A DNA stretch of 46,185 nucleotides from Ruegeria atlantica (GTDB taxonomy: Bacteria; Pseudomonadota; Alphaproteobacteria; Rhodobacterales; Rhodobacteraceae), in assembly GCA_013032095.1 (NCBI GenBank), contig WQBJ01000028.1, forward strand, positions 1 through 46,185, given 5' to 3'. The notes below the pieces were generated by a model, which was given only the letters and a program-made list of their open reading frames with translations, had not been told where the DNA came from and ran no database searches. Shown piece by piece: positions 16,047 through 24,289 of this stretch (position 1 is the first letter of the stretch; each line of letters begins with the position of its first letter). The position numbers and the translations under genes are program-made.

Positions 16047-16915
16047 ACATGCCAGACATCTGGGGAGTCGCCGCAATCCTCGCAAAGCTAGTGCTCTACA
16101 TCGGCTTTGCGGGGTCCACCGGCCTTGTCGCCGTCAAGTGCCTCTATTCCGAACTAGTAGCGCCGGTGAGCCTTGCGATGAAGCGCCAAGCCATGGTCTT
16201 GGCGTGGCTTGCCCTCGCAGCAACAGTTTTTGGCTTCATGCTTCGAGGAGCCGCCCTTACAGGTGGAGTGGGTGGTATGATCGATCAAGAGATACTTGGT
16301 TTGCTTTGGCAGACCTCCGTAGGCGACGTACTTGTTTACCGCCTTATAGGCGCAACATTGATCCTTGTCGGATTGTCTGTACTTCGCTTTGGTCACTGGG
16401 TCGCACTCGTGGGTGGCACATTGGCTCTGTGGTCCTTTACGCAGATCGGGCACGTGCCGGAACTGGAGAGTTTTGGTGTCCAACTCCTGCTACTATTGCA
16501 CCTGCTATGTGTAGCCTTCTGGGTGGGTATCTTTAGCCCGCTGCGGAGTATGGCTCTCAAACCTGAGCACCTGACAAATGCTACGGTGCTCGGGCACAAG
16601 TTCGGGCAAGCTGCCGCACTGGCTGTACCAGCTTTAATCGTGGCAGGTCTCTGGATGGCTTGGTTGCTTGTTGGAAATCTCCAAGGGCTCTTGTTCACTG
16701 GCTACGGACGGGCACTTTTGTTCAAAGTGTTTCTTGTGGGGTTGCTTTTGATGCTCGCCGCTGCGAACAAGCTCCGATTTGTTCCGGCCATGCAAAGTGG
16801 TGAGGCTAAAGCGGCGCAACACCTCGCCCGATCCATCGAGATTGAGGCAATAATCGTATTAGTGGTGCTGGTAACAACAGCGACACTCACGACCGTAATA
16901 ACGATTCCGAATTGA
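16043..16915 (+). CDS. copD: CopD-family inner-membrane copper transport protein
   Basis: 290-residue membrane protein with about eight predicted helices. Examples are LVLYIGFAGSTGLVAV (about 13-28), the LLLLLHLLCVAFWVGIF segment with the conserved His-containing helix, and the last helix IIVLVVLVTTATLTTV. The FWVGIFSPL and GRALLFKVFLVGLL stretches fit the CopD domain. It is translationally coupled to copC and is the last gene of the cluster. It ends about 50 bases before a decayed IS6 element, so any further genes of the cluster may have been lost. Confidence 0.85.
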   Translation: MNMPDIWGVAAILAKLVLYIGFAGSTGLVAVKCLYSELVAPVSLAMKRQAMVLAWLALAATVFGFMLRGAALTGGVGGMIDQEILGLLWQTSVGDVLVYRLIGATLILVGLSVLRFGHWVALVGGTLALWSFTQIGHVPELESFGVQLLLLLHLLCVAFWVGIFSPLRSMALKPEHLTNATVLGHKFGQAAALAVPALIVAGLWMAWLLVGNLQGLLFTGYGRALLFKVFLVGLLLMLAAANKLRFVPAMQSGEAKAAQHLARSIEIEAIIVLVVLVTTATLTTVITIPN

Positions 16916-16968
16916 GGTAGGCAGATATTATCAGGCGCCCATGTGCGCCGGCTATGTGCAGCAGGAAG

Positions 16969-17674
16969 TGTCGCAAACTTTTTGCCTGGATTAACGAGCA
17001 TGCGGGTTCCAACGTTTGTTCCCAGAGTATGGTTCATAAACAGATTTCAACATGATCTCTTTGAAAGGCTGCCACTTCCCCAATGATGCAGTTTTGTACG
17101 CTGTTTATTTCTGTTTGCGATACACTGTGTCAAATCGGGATTTGGAAGAGATCATGGCCGAAGGCGGCGTGAAAGTGGACCACACCACACTCAATAGGTG
17201 GGTCGTGAAGTATTCACCAATACTCTCAACCAGAGCGCAATCAAAGAAACGCCCAACGCTGAGTTCCTGGAGTATGGATGAGACATATATTCGTGTGCGC
17301 GGCAAGTGGATGCACCTCTATCGGGCCGTCGACAAGGCAGGGAATACACTTGATTTTATGCTGTCTGAGCGCAGGAATGGTCCAGCAGCCACGAAGTTCT
17401 TAGCCATAGCGCTGACCGCAAATAGAACTCCATGCAAGATCGTGGTCGATAAGAGTGGAACCAACGCGGCAGGTATACGGGAAGTAAACAAGATCTTGAG
17501 GCGGTTTGGCTGTCCGGCCAAATTACAAACGGTCTAGTCCAAGTTTCTGAATAACATGATCCGAAAGCGGCAATTCCCCGGTGCAACCACATCCGGGTTT
17601 CGGTCGTTTGCCGAGATCGCAAGATAAGTGTGTTCAGAATCTCATTCACACTGGATCTTCCAAAAGTTTGCGAC
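16969..17674 (+). mobile_element. decayed IS6-family insertion sequence, copy 1
   Basis: Terminal inverted repeats are visible as TGTCGCAAACTTTT at 16969-16982 and AAAAGTTTGCGAC at 17662-17673. They enclose an IS6/IS26-like transposase gene in plus orientation. The gene has an amber stop and an internal deletion (see the pseudogene entry), so this copy cannot transpose by itself. It lies between the copper cluster and the ABC transporter module. Its right end abuts a truncated second transposase fragment. Confidence 0.85.
17052..17627 (+). pseudogene. IS6-family transposase, stop codon and internal deletion
   Basis: The frame gives LKGCHFPNDAVLYAVYF, then SNRDLEEIMAEGGVKVDHTT and LNRWVVKYSP (the family N-terminal zinc-ribbon/HTH and start of the DDE domain), MDETYIRVRGKWMHLYRAVD (first Asp) and VVDKSGTNAAGIREVNKIL (second Asp). 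A TAG at 17535 follows KLQTV. Reading on in the same frame gives SKFLNN joined directly to MIRKRQF. The roughly 36 residues that normally lie between, including the catalytic Glu in IEQDHRF, are therefore missing. The remnant ends at TAA 17625-17627. Confidence 0.85.
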
Positions 17675-17820
17675 GCAACCCAGCGCTTTCCCGCGAGATC
17701 CCTAAATGACGGGAGATGGCCCACTTGCTTATGCCTTCGCGGAAATTCGCATGGTGAACCTTCCGAATAAGTTCCGCGACGAAAATTGCTCCCGCTCTCC
17801 CTGAAACCAGAAAAGCCAAA
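17675..17820 (-). pseudogene. helix-turn-helix fragment of an IstA-like transposase
   Basis: On the minus strand one frame gives VAELIRKVHHANFREGISK followed by WAISRHLGISRESAG, an IS21/IstA-like N-terminal helix-turn-helix. It has no start codon of its own and stops being recognisable exactly where the right end of IS6 copy 1 begins. The simplest reading is that the IS6 inserted into, or deleted into, an older IS21-family gene. The assignment rests on about 40 residues only. Confidence 0.4.
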
Positions 17821-18083
17821 ACTGGCCGGTTTTACACCGCCCTCAGCAGGATCATCCTGCCGCTACAGTGGAGGACTGTCGCACTCCGCTTACACAAATT
17901 GGGAATGCGAAGCGATTTACGTGAATGAGAGATATTCATGTTAACGGGATTATTATTAAATTGAAATAATCCAAGTCTGTGCGAATACTGGGCCTCACAG
18001 TCGCTGGACGATTGGGAAATCAGGAAAACCCCTTCTTTTTGCAAGGTCAGACAACGGTCACCGCATAACGCGCGGCCGCAGGG
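17821..18083. other. intergenic region before the oxygenase/ABC operon
   Basis: No gene is supported. The stretch around 17930-17975 is A/T-rich (TTAACGGGATTATTATTAAATTGAAATAATCC) and is the likeliest place for the operon promoter. GGATTATT and AATAATCC within it form an interrupted palindrome that may be an operator. Confidence 0.35.
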
Positions 18084-18101
18084 TCCGGACGTGTGTCCGG
18101 A
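18084..18101 (+). promoter_or_regulatory. leader hairpin next to the ribosome binding site
   Basis: TCCGGAC (18084-18090) and GTCCGGA (18095-18101) form a perfect seven-pair stem on a GTGT loop. It ends three bases before the AGGAGGA ribosome site (18104-18110) of the oxygenase gene. Such placement can control ribosome access. No known riboswitch class is recognised. Confidence 0.5.
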
Positions 18102-18115
18102 TGAGGAGGAATGCA

Positions 18116-18997
18116 ATGTCAGACGTCAGATCCGACAATCAAGAGACCGGCTATACAACTGCCGAGTTGTTTGACGTGCAGGCTTATCCGCTGAATCAGC
18201 CGGAAAGCGCGCGATATGCGGAAATGGTGAAGGCGGCAGTCGAAGGGCTCGATACCGTCAACTGCGCTCAGCTCGAAAATTTCATCCGGCCAGACATTCT
18301 GGCAGCCATGCAGCAAGAGGCGGATGAACTGTCGAAAGAGGCTGTGTTTCACCAGGCCAATCTGAATCCCTATTTCACGGATGCACCCGAAGGTACGCCT
18401 GCCGATCACCCGCTGAACCGGTTTTCGCCACGTCGTCACGGCATGGTGCGCGGCGACAGGTTTGCCCGCGACGGTGTTATCTGGTCGGTGTTTCAAAACC
18501 CCGATCTGAGCCGTTTTGTGGCGCAGGCGCTGGGGTACGAAAAGCTGTACACCTATCGCGATCCCTATGCTTGTACGAATGTGAATGTGCAGCCCGAAGG
18601 GTGCGAGTTCGCTTGGCATTTCGACAACAACGAATTCACCATCTCATTCGGGTTGAAGCAGACCGACGAAGGTGGCGAGTTCGAATATGTCCCCAATCTG
18701 CGCAGCCGCGACGATGAAAACTACGATGCCGTTCAAAAAGTGTTGGACGGTGACCGCACCAACCTGCGCAGCCTGAAGCTGCGCCCAGGCGATCTGCAAC
18801 TGTTCCGTGGCGGCTACACCCTGCATCGGGTGACCGCACCCAAAGGCGGTGAACGGCAAAGCCTGCTGCTGAGCTATGTCACCGAACCCGATGACATCAC
18901 CACATCCGACAAGGCGATCCGGATCTGGGGCGAGGCCCATCCGGACCACTACGCACGTGATCGCCAATTGGCGGATACCGCGTCAGAGACATCATGA
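18116..18997 (+). CDS. 2-oxoglutarate/Fe(II)-dependent oxygenase-like protein
   Basis: 293 residues, soluble, no signal peptide. The double-stranded beta-helix iron site is visible: HFD in EFAWHFDNNEFT (His168, Asp170), distal His237 in YTLHRVTAPKGG, and the 2-oxoglutarate-binding Arg247 in GERQSLLLSYV. These enzymes hydroxylate or otherwise oxidise small molecules or peptides using O2 and 2-oxoglutarate. I start at ATG 18116, which is five bases after AGGAGGA; an upstream in-frame ATG lies inside that ribosome site. It is the first gene of an operon with a complete peptide-type ABC importer, so it probably modifies the imported compound. The substrate is unknown. Confidence 0.8.
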   Translation: MSDVRSDNQETGYTTAELFDVQAYPLNQPESARYAEMVKAAVEGLDTVNCAQLENFIRPDILAAMQQEADELSKEAVFHQANLNPYFTDAPEGTPADHPLNRFSPRRHGMVRGDRFARDGVIWSVFQNPDLSRFVAQALGYEKLYTYRDPYACTNVNVQPEGCEFAWHFDNNEFTISFGLKQTDEGGEFEYVPNLRSRDDENYDAVQKVLDGDRTNLRSLKLRPGDLQLFRGGYTLHRVTAPKGGERQSLLLSYVTEPDDITTSDKAIRIWGEAHPDHYARDRQLADTASETS

Positions 18998-19012
18998 AGG
19001 GAGGAAACTGAG

Positions 19013-20566
19013 ATGAACAAATTCGGGTCATATCCGCAGATTGGCCGCCGTGGCTTTCTTGCGGGGTCCGCGGCGTTGGTGGGGCTGTCTCAGATGCCTC
19101 GGGCCGCAAGGGCGCAACCGAAAACCGGCGGTACGTTACGTTTGTCGGTCAATCAAGGCGGCACCAGCGATACGCTGAACCCAGCCGAGGCCAACGGCTC
19201 GCAGCAGATAATGGTCGGCTGGGCGTTGCGCAACAACCTGACCGAGATCGGAACGGACAACAAGCTGAAACCGGAACTGGCGACGAACTGGTCGTCGGAG
19301 GATGCGCAGACATGGGTGTTCAAGCTGCGCCCCGGGGTGACGTTCCACAATGGCAAATCCCTGACGTCCGACGATGTCATCGCATCGCTGAACTTGCACA
19401 GGGGTGAGGAGTCGACCTCGGGCGCGAAAGCTCTTTTGGCTGGTGTCGATACAATCGCAGCCGAAGGCACCGACACCGTGGTTGTCACCCTGTCTTCGCC
19501 CAATGCTGATTTCCCTTTCATCCTGTCGGACTACCACTTCCAGATCATGCCCGTGGGCGATGACGGGGAACTGGACATGTCGGGAACGGGCACAGGCGGT
19601 TATATTCTGGAAAGCTGGAAGCCAGGCGTGAAGACCGTGCTCAAGCGCAATCCGGACTACTGGAAAGAAGGAGCGGCACATTTCGACACGGTTGAGCTTC
19701 TGCTGATTTCCGACAGCAGCGCCGCCACCACCGCGCTGGTCACCGGCGAAATCGACGCCGTTCAGTCGGCGGAGTACAAGACCCTCAGCTTGTTGGGCCG
19801 CGACAAGAATGTCGAGATCGAGTCGATCTCGGGCGGTTTCCATCCGGTCTTTGCGATGCAAACCTCGCAAGCACCGTTCAATGACAACAATGTGCGGCTG
19901 GCGCTGAAATACGGGGTTGATCGCGAGGCGCTGGTGAAACAGGTGCTGCGCGGCCATGGCACTGTGGCCAACGACCACCCGGTCGCGCCATCCATGCCAT
20001 TCTATGACGCCTCATTGGAACAGCGGGCTTATGATCCGGACAAGGCGAAGTTCCATCTGAAAGAGGCCGGCCTCGACAGTCTGACCATACCGCTCAGCGT
20101 CTCGGACTCCCTGTTCGCCGGAGCAGTGGATGCGGTCACGCTGTATCGTGAACACGCTGCACCCGCCGGGATCGACCTAGAGGTGGCTCGGGAACCGGGC
20201 GATGGTTACTGGTCTGATGTCTGGATGAAAAAACCGTTCTTCACAAGTTCGTGGGGTGCGCGTCCGGTGCCGGACATGATCTTCGCCACCGCCTATTCCA
20301 AGGGGGGCGACTGGAACGAGAGCCAGTTCAGCAACGACAAGTTCCAGCAACTGATGCTGGCGGCGCGGTCTGAGCTGGACGAAGCCAAACGGGCGCAAAT
20401 GTATGGCGATATGCAGGTCATTCTGCGTGACGAAGGCGGTTCGGTCATCCCGTTCTTCCGCAATTTCGTTTACGCCCGCCGCGCGGATGTGCAGCATGGC
20501 GACAATGTGGCGTCGAACTGGTCGCTGGATGGCTACAAGGCTATCGAGCGCTGGTGGAAAGCCTGA
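19013..20566 (+). CDS. ABC transporter substrate-binding protein, peptide/opine type (SBP family 5)
   Basis: 517 residues. The N terminus carries a twin-arginine signal (GRRGFLAGSAALVGL, cut near ARA-QPKTGG), suggesting export of a folded protein by Tat. The mature chain has family 5 features: GGTLRLSVNQGG, RPGVTFHNGKSLTSDDV and the late EAKRAQMYGDMQVILRDEG. It should capture an oligopeptide, opine or similar ligand in the periplasm and pass it to the two permeases encoded downstream. A ribosome site (AGGGAGGAAACTGAG) precedes the ATG, 15 bases after the oxygenase stop. Confidence 0.9.
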   Translation: MNKFGSYPQIGRRGFLAGSAALVGLSQMPRAARAQPKTGGTLRLSVNQGGTSDTLNPAEANGSQQIMVGWALRNNLTEIGTDNKLKPELATNWSSEDAQTWVFKLRPGVTFHNGKSLTSDDVIASLNLHRGEESTSGAKALLAGVDTIAAEGTDTVVVTLSSPNADFPFILSDYHFQIMPVGDDGELDMSGTGTGGYILESWKPGVKTVLKRNPDYWKEGAAHFDTVELLLISDSSAATTALVTGEIDAVQSAEYKTLSLLGRDKNVEIESISGGFHPVFAMQTSQAPFNDNNVRLALKYGVDREALVKQVLRGHGTVANDHPVAPSMPFYDASLEQRAYDPDKAKFHLKEAGLDSLTIPLSVSDSLFAGAVDAVTLYREHAAPAGIDLEVAREPGDGYWSDVWMKKPFFTSSWGARPVPDMIFATAYSKGGDWNESQFSNDKFQQLMLAARSELDEAKRAQMYGDMQVILRDEGGSVIPFFRNFVYARRADVQHGDNVASNWSLDGYKAIERWWKA

Positions 20567-20575
20567 TCCAAGGAC

Positions 20576-20597
20576 CGGCGGGGCAATAGTCCCGCCG
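20576..20597 (+). terminator. intercistronic stem-loop after the binding-protein gene
   Basis: CGGCGGG (20576-20582) and CCCGCCG (20591-20597) form a perfect seven-pair stem on an eight-base loop, ten bases after the stop. No T-run follows. It probably shields the 5' part of the mRNA so that the binding protein is made in excess of the permeases. Confidence 0.55.
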
Positions 20598-20627
20598 ATC
20601 CGTCGCATCCCGATTCAGAGTAAGCCC

Positions 20628-21584
20628 ATGCCCTATCTTCTCAGGCTGTTCGTTAAGCGACTGGCGCTTGGCCTTCTGACCCTGTTTGTGGTGTCGCTCG
20701 TCATCTTCCTGTCGATTGAATTGCTGCCCGGCGACGTGGCGCAACAGGTTCTCGGCCAATCCGCCACGCCCGAGAATCTAGCCGCCTTCCGCCGTGAACT
20801 GGGGCTCGATCAGCCCGCCTTCAGCCGTTATCTGGATTGGCTTGGCGGGTTTTTACAGGGCGACCTCGGCAATTCGCTGATCTCGGGCCTGCCGATCAGC
20901 GAGTTGATCAGCGAACGGATGTACAACACCTTCTTCCTCGCTGGTTTCGCCGCGCTGATTTCGGTACCGCTTGCGGTGATGCTGGGGGTGGTTTCGGCGC
21001 TGTATCGCGAGACCGCTCTGGACAAAACCATCAATGTCGTCGCGCTGACCGCGATTTCGGTGCCCGAGTTCTTTGTGGGCTACATTCTGGTGTGGCTACT
21101 TGCGGTCGAATTCGCGCTGTTCCCGTCGATTGCCAATCTCTCCGACGGTGCCAGCCTGGGGGATCGGATATACCGCACATTCCTGCCGGCGCTGACCCTG
21201 ACACTGATCGTAACGGCGCATATGATGCGTATGACGCGGGCGTCGCTGATCAACCTGCTGGCTCTTCCCTATGTCGAGATGGCAAAGCTCAAGGGTGCCA
21301 GTCAGCGTCGACTGATCGTGGTCCACGCGCTGCCCAATGCGATTGCCCCCATCGTGACCGTGATTGCCATCAACCTCGCCTATCTGATTGTCGGCGTAGT
21401 GATCGTTGAGGTGGTGTTCGTCTATCCGGGCATGGGGCAATTGCTTGTGGATAGTGTGGCCAAACGTGACTTTACCGTGGTCCAAACCGCCTGCCTGATC
21501 TTTGCGGCCACCTACATACTCTTCAATCTGGCGTCCGATCTGATCTCGATCGCGTCCAACCCGCGCCTGCTGCACAGGAAATGA
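20628..21584 (+). CDS. ABC transporter permease, DppB/OppB type
   Basis: 318-residue inner-membrane permease with six predicted helices. The first is LGLLTLFVVSLVIFLSIELLPGD (family N-terminal helix followed by the LPGD element). The ATPase-coupling EAA loop is PYVEMAKLKGASQRRLIVVHALPNA, and VFVYPGMGQLLVDSVAKRDF is a standard family segment. The start at 20628 is chosen because it begins at the first hydrophobic helix; longer in-frame starts lie within the previous gene. Its stop overlaps the next permease start. Pairs with the DppC-like protein to form the channel. Confidence 0.9.
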   Translation: MPYLLRLFVKRLALGLLTLFVVSLVIFLSIELLPGDVAQQVLGQSATPENLAAFRRELGLDQPAFSRYLDWLGGFLQGDLGNSLISGLPISELISERMYNTFFLAGFAALISVPLAVMLGVVSALYRETALDKTINVVALTAISVPEFFVGYILVWLLAVEFALFPSIANLSDGASLGDRIYRTFLPALTLTLIVTAHMMRMTRASLINLLALPYVEMAKLKGASQRRLIVVHALPNAIAPIVTVIAINLAYLIVGVVIVEVVFVYPGMGQLLVDSVAKRDFTVVQTACLIFAATYILFNLASDLISIASNPRLLHRK

Positions 21585-22414
21585 CGATGAACGGGTTCCT
21601 CTATGAACTGCGCAAGGCGCCCCTGACCGCGAAATTCGGCTGTGTTGTTGTCGTAGCCTACATTTTGGTGGCCATCTTCGCGCCGGTCCTCGCCCCTTTT
21701 GGTGAAAGCGAGGTTGTAGGTTACGAATATCAACCCTGGAGCACCGACAACTGGCTGGGCACTGACAGTCTGGGCCGCGACATGGCTACGCGCATGATCT
21801 ATGGCGCGCGCAACACGATCGGGATCGCCCTGCTGACGACCATGATCGCTTTTCTGGCCGGCAGCATCGCCGGGTTCTTCGCCGCCGTGTTGCAGGGCTG
21901 GGTTGATCAGCTTCTGTCGCGGGCAGTGGACGTTGTGATCTCGATCCCGACGCTGATCTTTGCGTTGTTGCTGCTGACCATCTTCGGTGCGTCGGTGACC
22001 AGCCTGATCGGAGTGATTGCGCTGATCTATGCCACCTTCGTCTACCGGATCGCCCGAGCCGTGGCGATGGGGATCGTGGTTATGGACTATGTCGAGGCCG
22101 CGCAGGTCCGGGGTGAAGGGCTTTGGTGGATCATGCGCAAAGAGATCCTGCCCAACGCCGCACCGCCTCTGGTGGCCGAATTCGGGCTGCGGTTCTGCTT
22201 TGTGTTCCTGACGATTTCGGGCCTGTCCTTTCTGGGTCTGGGTATCCAGCCCCCGGCAGCAGATTGGGGGTCGATGGTGCGGGAGAACGCCTCGCTTATC
22301 ACCTTTGGCGACCTGACGCCTCTAATCCCGGCAGCGGCCATTGGTCTGCTGACCGTGGCGGTGAATTTCATCGTCGACTGGATGCTGCACAAGGCCAGCG
22401 GCCTGAAAACCTAA
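21581..22414 (+). CDS. ABC transporter permease, DppC/OppC type
   Basis: 277-residue inner-membrane permease. The N-terminal helix is VVVVAYILVAIFAPVLAPFG. The family segment NWLGTDSLGRDMATRMIYGAR follows, and then four more helices. The coupling loop is YVEAAQVRGEGLWWIMRKEILPN, and GLSFLGLGIQPPAADWGSM matches the family C-terminal half. It overlaps the upstream permease by four bases and is 12 bases before the ATPase gene. A second ATG at 21587 is an equally possible start. Confidence 0.9.
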   Translation: MTMNGFLYELRKAPLTAKFGCVVVVAYILVAIFAPVLAPFGESEVVGYEYQPWSTDNWLGTDSLGRDMATRMIYGARNTIGIALLTTMIAFLAGSIAGFFAAVLQGWVDQLLSRAVDVVISIPTLIFALLLLTIFGASVTSLIGVIALIYATFVYRIARAVAMGIVVMDYVEAAQVRGEGLWWIMRKEILPNAAPPLVAEFGLRFCFVFLTISGLSFLGLGIQPPAADWGSMVRENASLITFGDLTPLIPAAAIGLLTVAVNFIVDWMLHKASGLKT

Positions 22415-22426
22415 GGGGACGCGAGG

Positions 22427-24064
22427 ATGACAGATACGAATACCCCACTGCTGACGATGCAGAACCTGCAGATCGAAGGCCTATCCGAAGATTGCTGGAA
22501 GCCCATCGTGAAGGGCGTGAATCTGTCCCTTGGCAAGGGAGAGGTGCTGGGCTTGATCGGCGAAAGTGGTGCTGGCAAGTCCACCATCGGCCTGGGCGCC
22601 ATGGGCTATGTCCGCGACGGGTGCCGGTTCTCGGGCGGCCGCGTGCATTTCGACGGGATCGAGCTGACCGGCGCCGATCGCGACACCCGGCGCAACCTGC
22701 GCTCGACCAGAATAGCTTATGTGGCACAATCCGCCGCAGCCAGCTTCAACCCCGCGTTCAAGCTGATCAATCAGCACACAGAATTCCTGGTGCGTCGGGG
22801 CCTGATGTCGCGTGAGGAAGCGCGCAAGGACGCCATTGAACTGTATCGGCAGTTGCAGTTGCCGAACCCGGAAGAGATCGGCTTTCGCTATCCGCATCAG
22901 GTGTCCGGAGGGCAGTTGCAGCGGGCCATGACAGCGATGGCGATGGCCTGTCGCCCTGACCTGATCATTTTCGACGAACCTACCACCGCGCTGGACGTTA
23001 CCACCCAGATCGAAGTTCTGGCGGCTATCCGGAACATTGTTGAAGAATTCGGCACCTCGGCCATTTACATCACCCATGACCTTGCTGTTGTGGCGCAGAT
23101 GGCGGACCGGATCATGGTGTTGCGCCACGGCGAGGAAGTTGAGGCCGCCGACACGGCAACCATGCTGGCTGCGCCGCAGCAGGAGTACACCAAGTCCTTG
23201 TGGGCGGTGCGCTCGTTCAAGTCTGCTGAGAAAGCGCCGGTTGCTGCGGATTCGGTTCCGGTAGTGGCACTGCGCGGCGTCACCGCGCAATATCCCTCGA
23301 TGCAGACACCTGTTCTGAACGATGTCTCGATTGAATTCCATGCCGGACGCACGGTGGCCGTTGTCGGGGAAAGCGGATCGGGCAAATCTACCACGGCCCG
23401 CAGCCTGATGGGGCTGCTGCCACCTGTGCAAGGTGACATGCTGCTGAACGGCGCACCACTGTCGCCTTCGTTCCGCAAGCGCAGCAAGGACGAGTTGCAG
23501 GCGGTGCAGATGATTTACCAGATGGCCGACACCGCGCTAAACCCCAAGCAGCGCATCCATGATATCATCGGGCGACCCATGACCTATTACCGGGGTTTGA
23601 AAGGCCGCCAACTCACCGAGGAAATCCGGGCCTTGCTGGATGACATTGAACTAGAACCGGATCAGTACATCAACCGCTTGCCTTCGGAACTGTCGGGCGG
23701 GCAGAAACAGCGCATCGGAATTGCCCGAGCCTTAGCGGCCGGCCCTAAGCTGGTTATCTGTGACGAGGTGACCTCGGCGCTGGATCAGTTGGTGGCCGAA
23801 GGCATCTTGCGGTTGCTGGACAAGCTGCAACACGAACATAACCTGGCGTACATGTTCATCACGCATGATATTTCGACCGTTCGCGCCATCGCGGATGAGG
23901 TGGTAGTGATGCAGCATGGCAAGATTGTCGAGCAAGGGCCAAAGGCTCAGATCTTCTCGCCGCCCTTCCAGCCCTATACCGATCTTTTGTTATCTTCGGT
24001 CCCGGAAATGGATCCCAGCTGGCTGAACCGAGTGTTGGCTGAGCGTGTCGCAAAGTCCGCCTAG
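22427..24064 (+). CDS. dual-domain ABC transporter ATPase (DppD-DppF type fusion)
   Basis: 545-residue cytoplasmic protein with two complete nucleotide-binding domains. Domain 1 has Walker A GESGAGKST (about 45-53), signature VSGGQLQRA and Walker B LIIFDEPTTALD. Domain 2 has GESGSGKSTTA, signature LSGGQKQRIGIA and LVICDEVTSALD. Each has an H-loop (YITHDLAVV; FITHDISTV). A single gene therefore provides both ATPase subunits that DppD and DppF normally contribute. It is the last gene of the operon, and it ends with FQPYTDLLLSSVP, a typical oligopeptide-ATPase C terminus. Confidence 0.9.
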   Translation: MTDTNTPLLTMQNLQIEGLSEDCWKPIVKGVNLSLGKGEVLGLIGESGAGKSTIGLGAMGYVRDGCRFSGGRVHFDGIELTGADRDTRRNLRSTRIAYVAQSAAASFNPAFKLINQHTEFLVRRGLMSREEARKDAIELYRQLQLPNPEEIGFRYPHQVSGGQLQRAMTAMAMACRPDLIIFDEPTTALDVTTQIEVLAAIRNIVEEFGTSAIYITHDLAVVAQMADRIMVLRHGEEVEAADTATMLAAPQQEYTKSLWAVRSFKSAEKAPVAADSVPVVALRGVTAQYPSMQTPVLNDVSIEFHAGRTVAVVGESGSGKSTTARSLMGLLPPVQGDMLLNGAPLSPSFRKRSKDELQAVQMIYQMADTALNPKQRIHDIIGRPMTYYRGLKGRQLTEEIRALLDDIELEPDQYINRLPSELSGGQKQRIGIARALAAGPKLVICDEVTSALDQLVAEGILRLLDKLQHEHNLAYMFITHDISTVRAIADEVVVMQHGKIVEQGPKAQIFSPPFQPYTDLLLSSVPEMDPSWLNRVLAERVAKSA

Positions 24065-24289
24065 CATATCCTGAGTGACACTGTTTCACAAAAATTAGAA
24101 AACAACGGATTTGAGCTAACTCAAATCCCCTCCTAAGATACGCGGGACAACACTTCATTGGGGACGCGCTGATGCGGCGAACAAGAATAAACCGGGCTGC
24201 CAAGACCGCCAGGCCAAAGATGACATTGCCACCTGCAGGCGGCCGTTTCATGCCGCTGGATTGACGGCAAGCTGGCTCAAAAACGGAGG
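24065..24289. other. intergenic region after the ABC operon
   Basis: No gene is supported. It contains the nine-pair inverted repeat described separately and then unrecognised sequence up to the edge of the second IS6 remnant. Confidence 0.35.
24107..24128. repeat. perfect nine-pair inverted repeat
   Basis: GGATTTGAG and CTCAAATCC flank CTAA. On the plus strand it is 43 bases after the ABC ATPase stop but has no T-tract. On the minus strand the stem is followed by GTTGTTTTCTAATTTTTG, so it could stop transcripts coming leftward out of the IS remnant. Confidence 0.5.

Noticed and set aside
17052..17537. Intact small transposase gene of 161 codons
   Set aside because: The stop at 17535 is in-frame within the IS6 coding region: the family C terminus resumes directly after it with an internal deletion, so it is a pseudogene rather than a short gene.
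18060..18110. Guanidine-type riboswitch in the leader of the oxygenase/ABC operon
   Set aside because: There is only one convincing hairpin, and its loop does not fit the paired ACGR loops of the guanidine-II class; no ykkC core motifs are present.
22481..23431. Minus-strand open frame of over 300 codons opposite the dual ABC ATPase
   Set aside because: The plus strand has two complete sets of ATPase motifs; the antisense frame shows none and lacks a plausible ribosome site.
24107..24128. Rho-independent terminator of the ABC operon
   Set aside because: The nine-pair stem is excellent, but the plus strand has CCCTCCTAAG after it instead of a T-run; it is listed as an inverted repeat.
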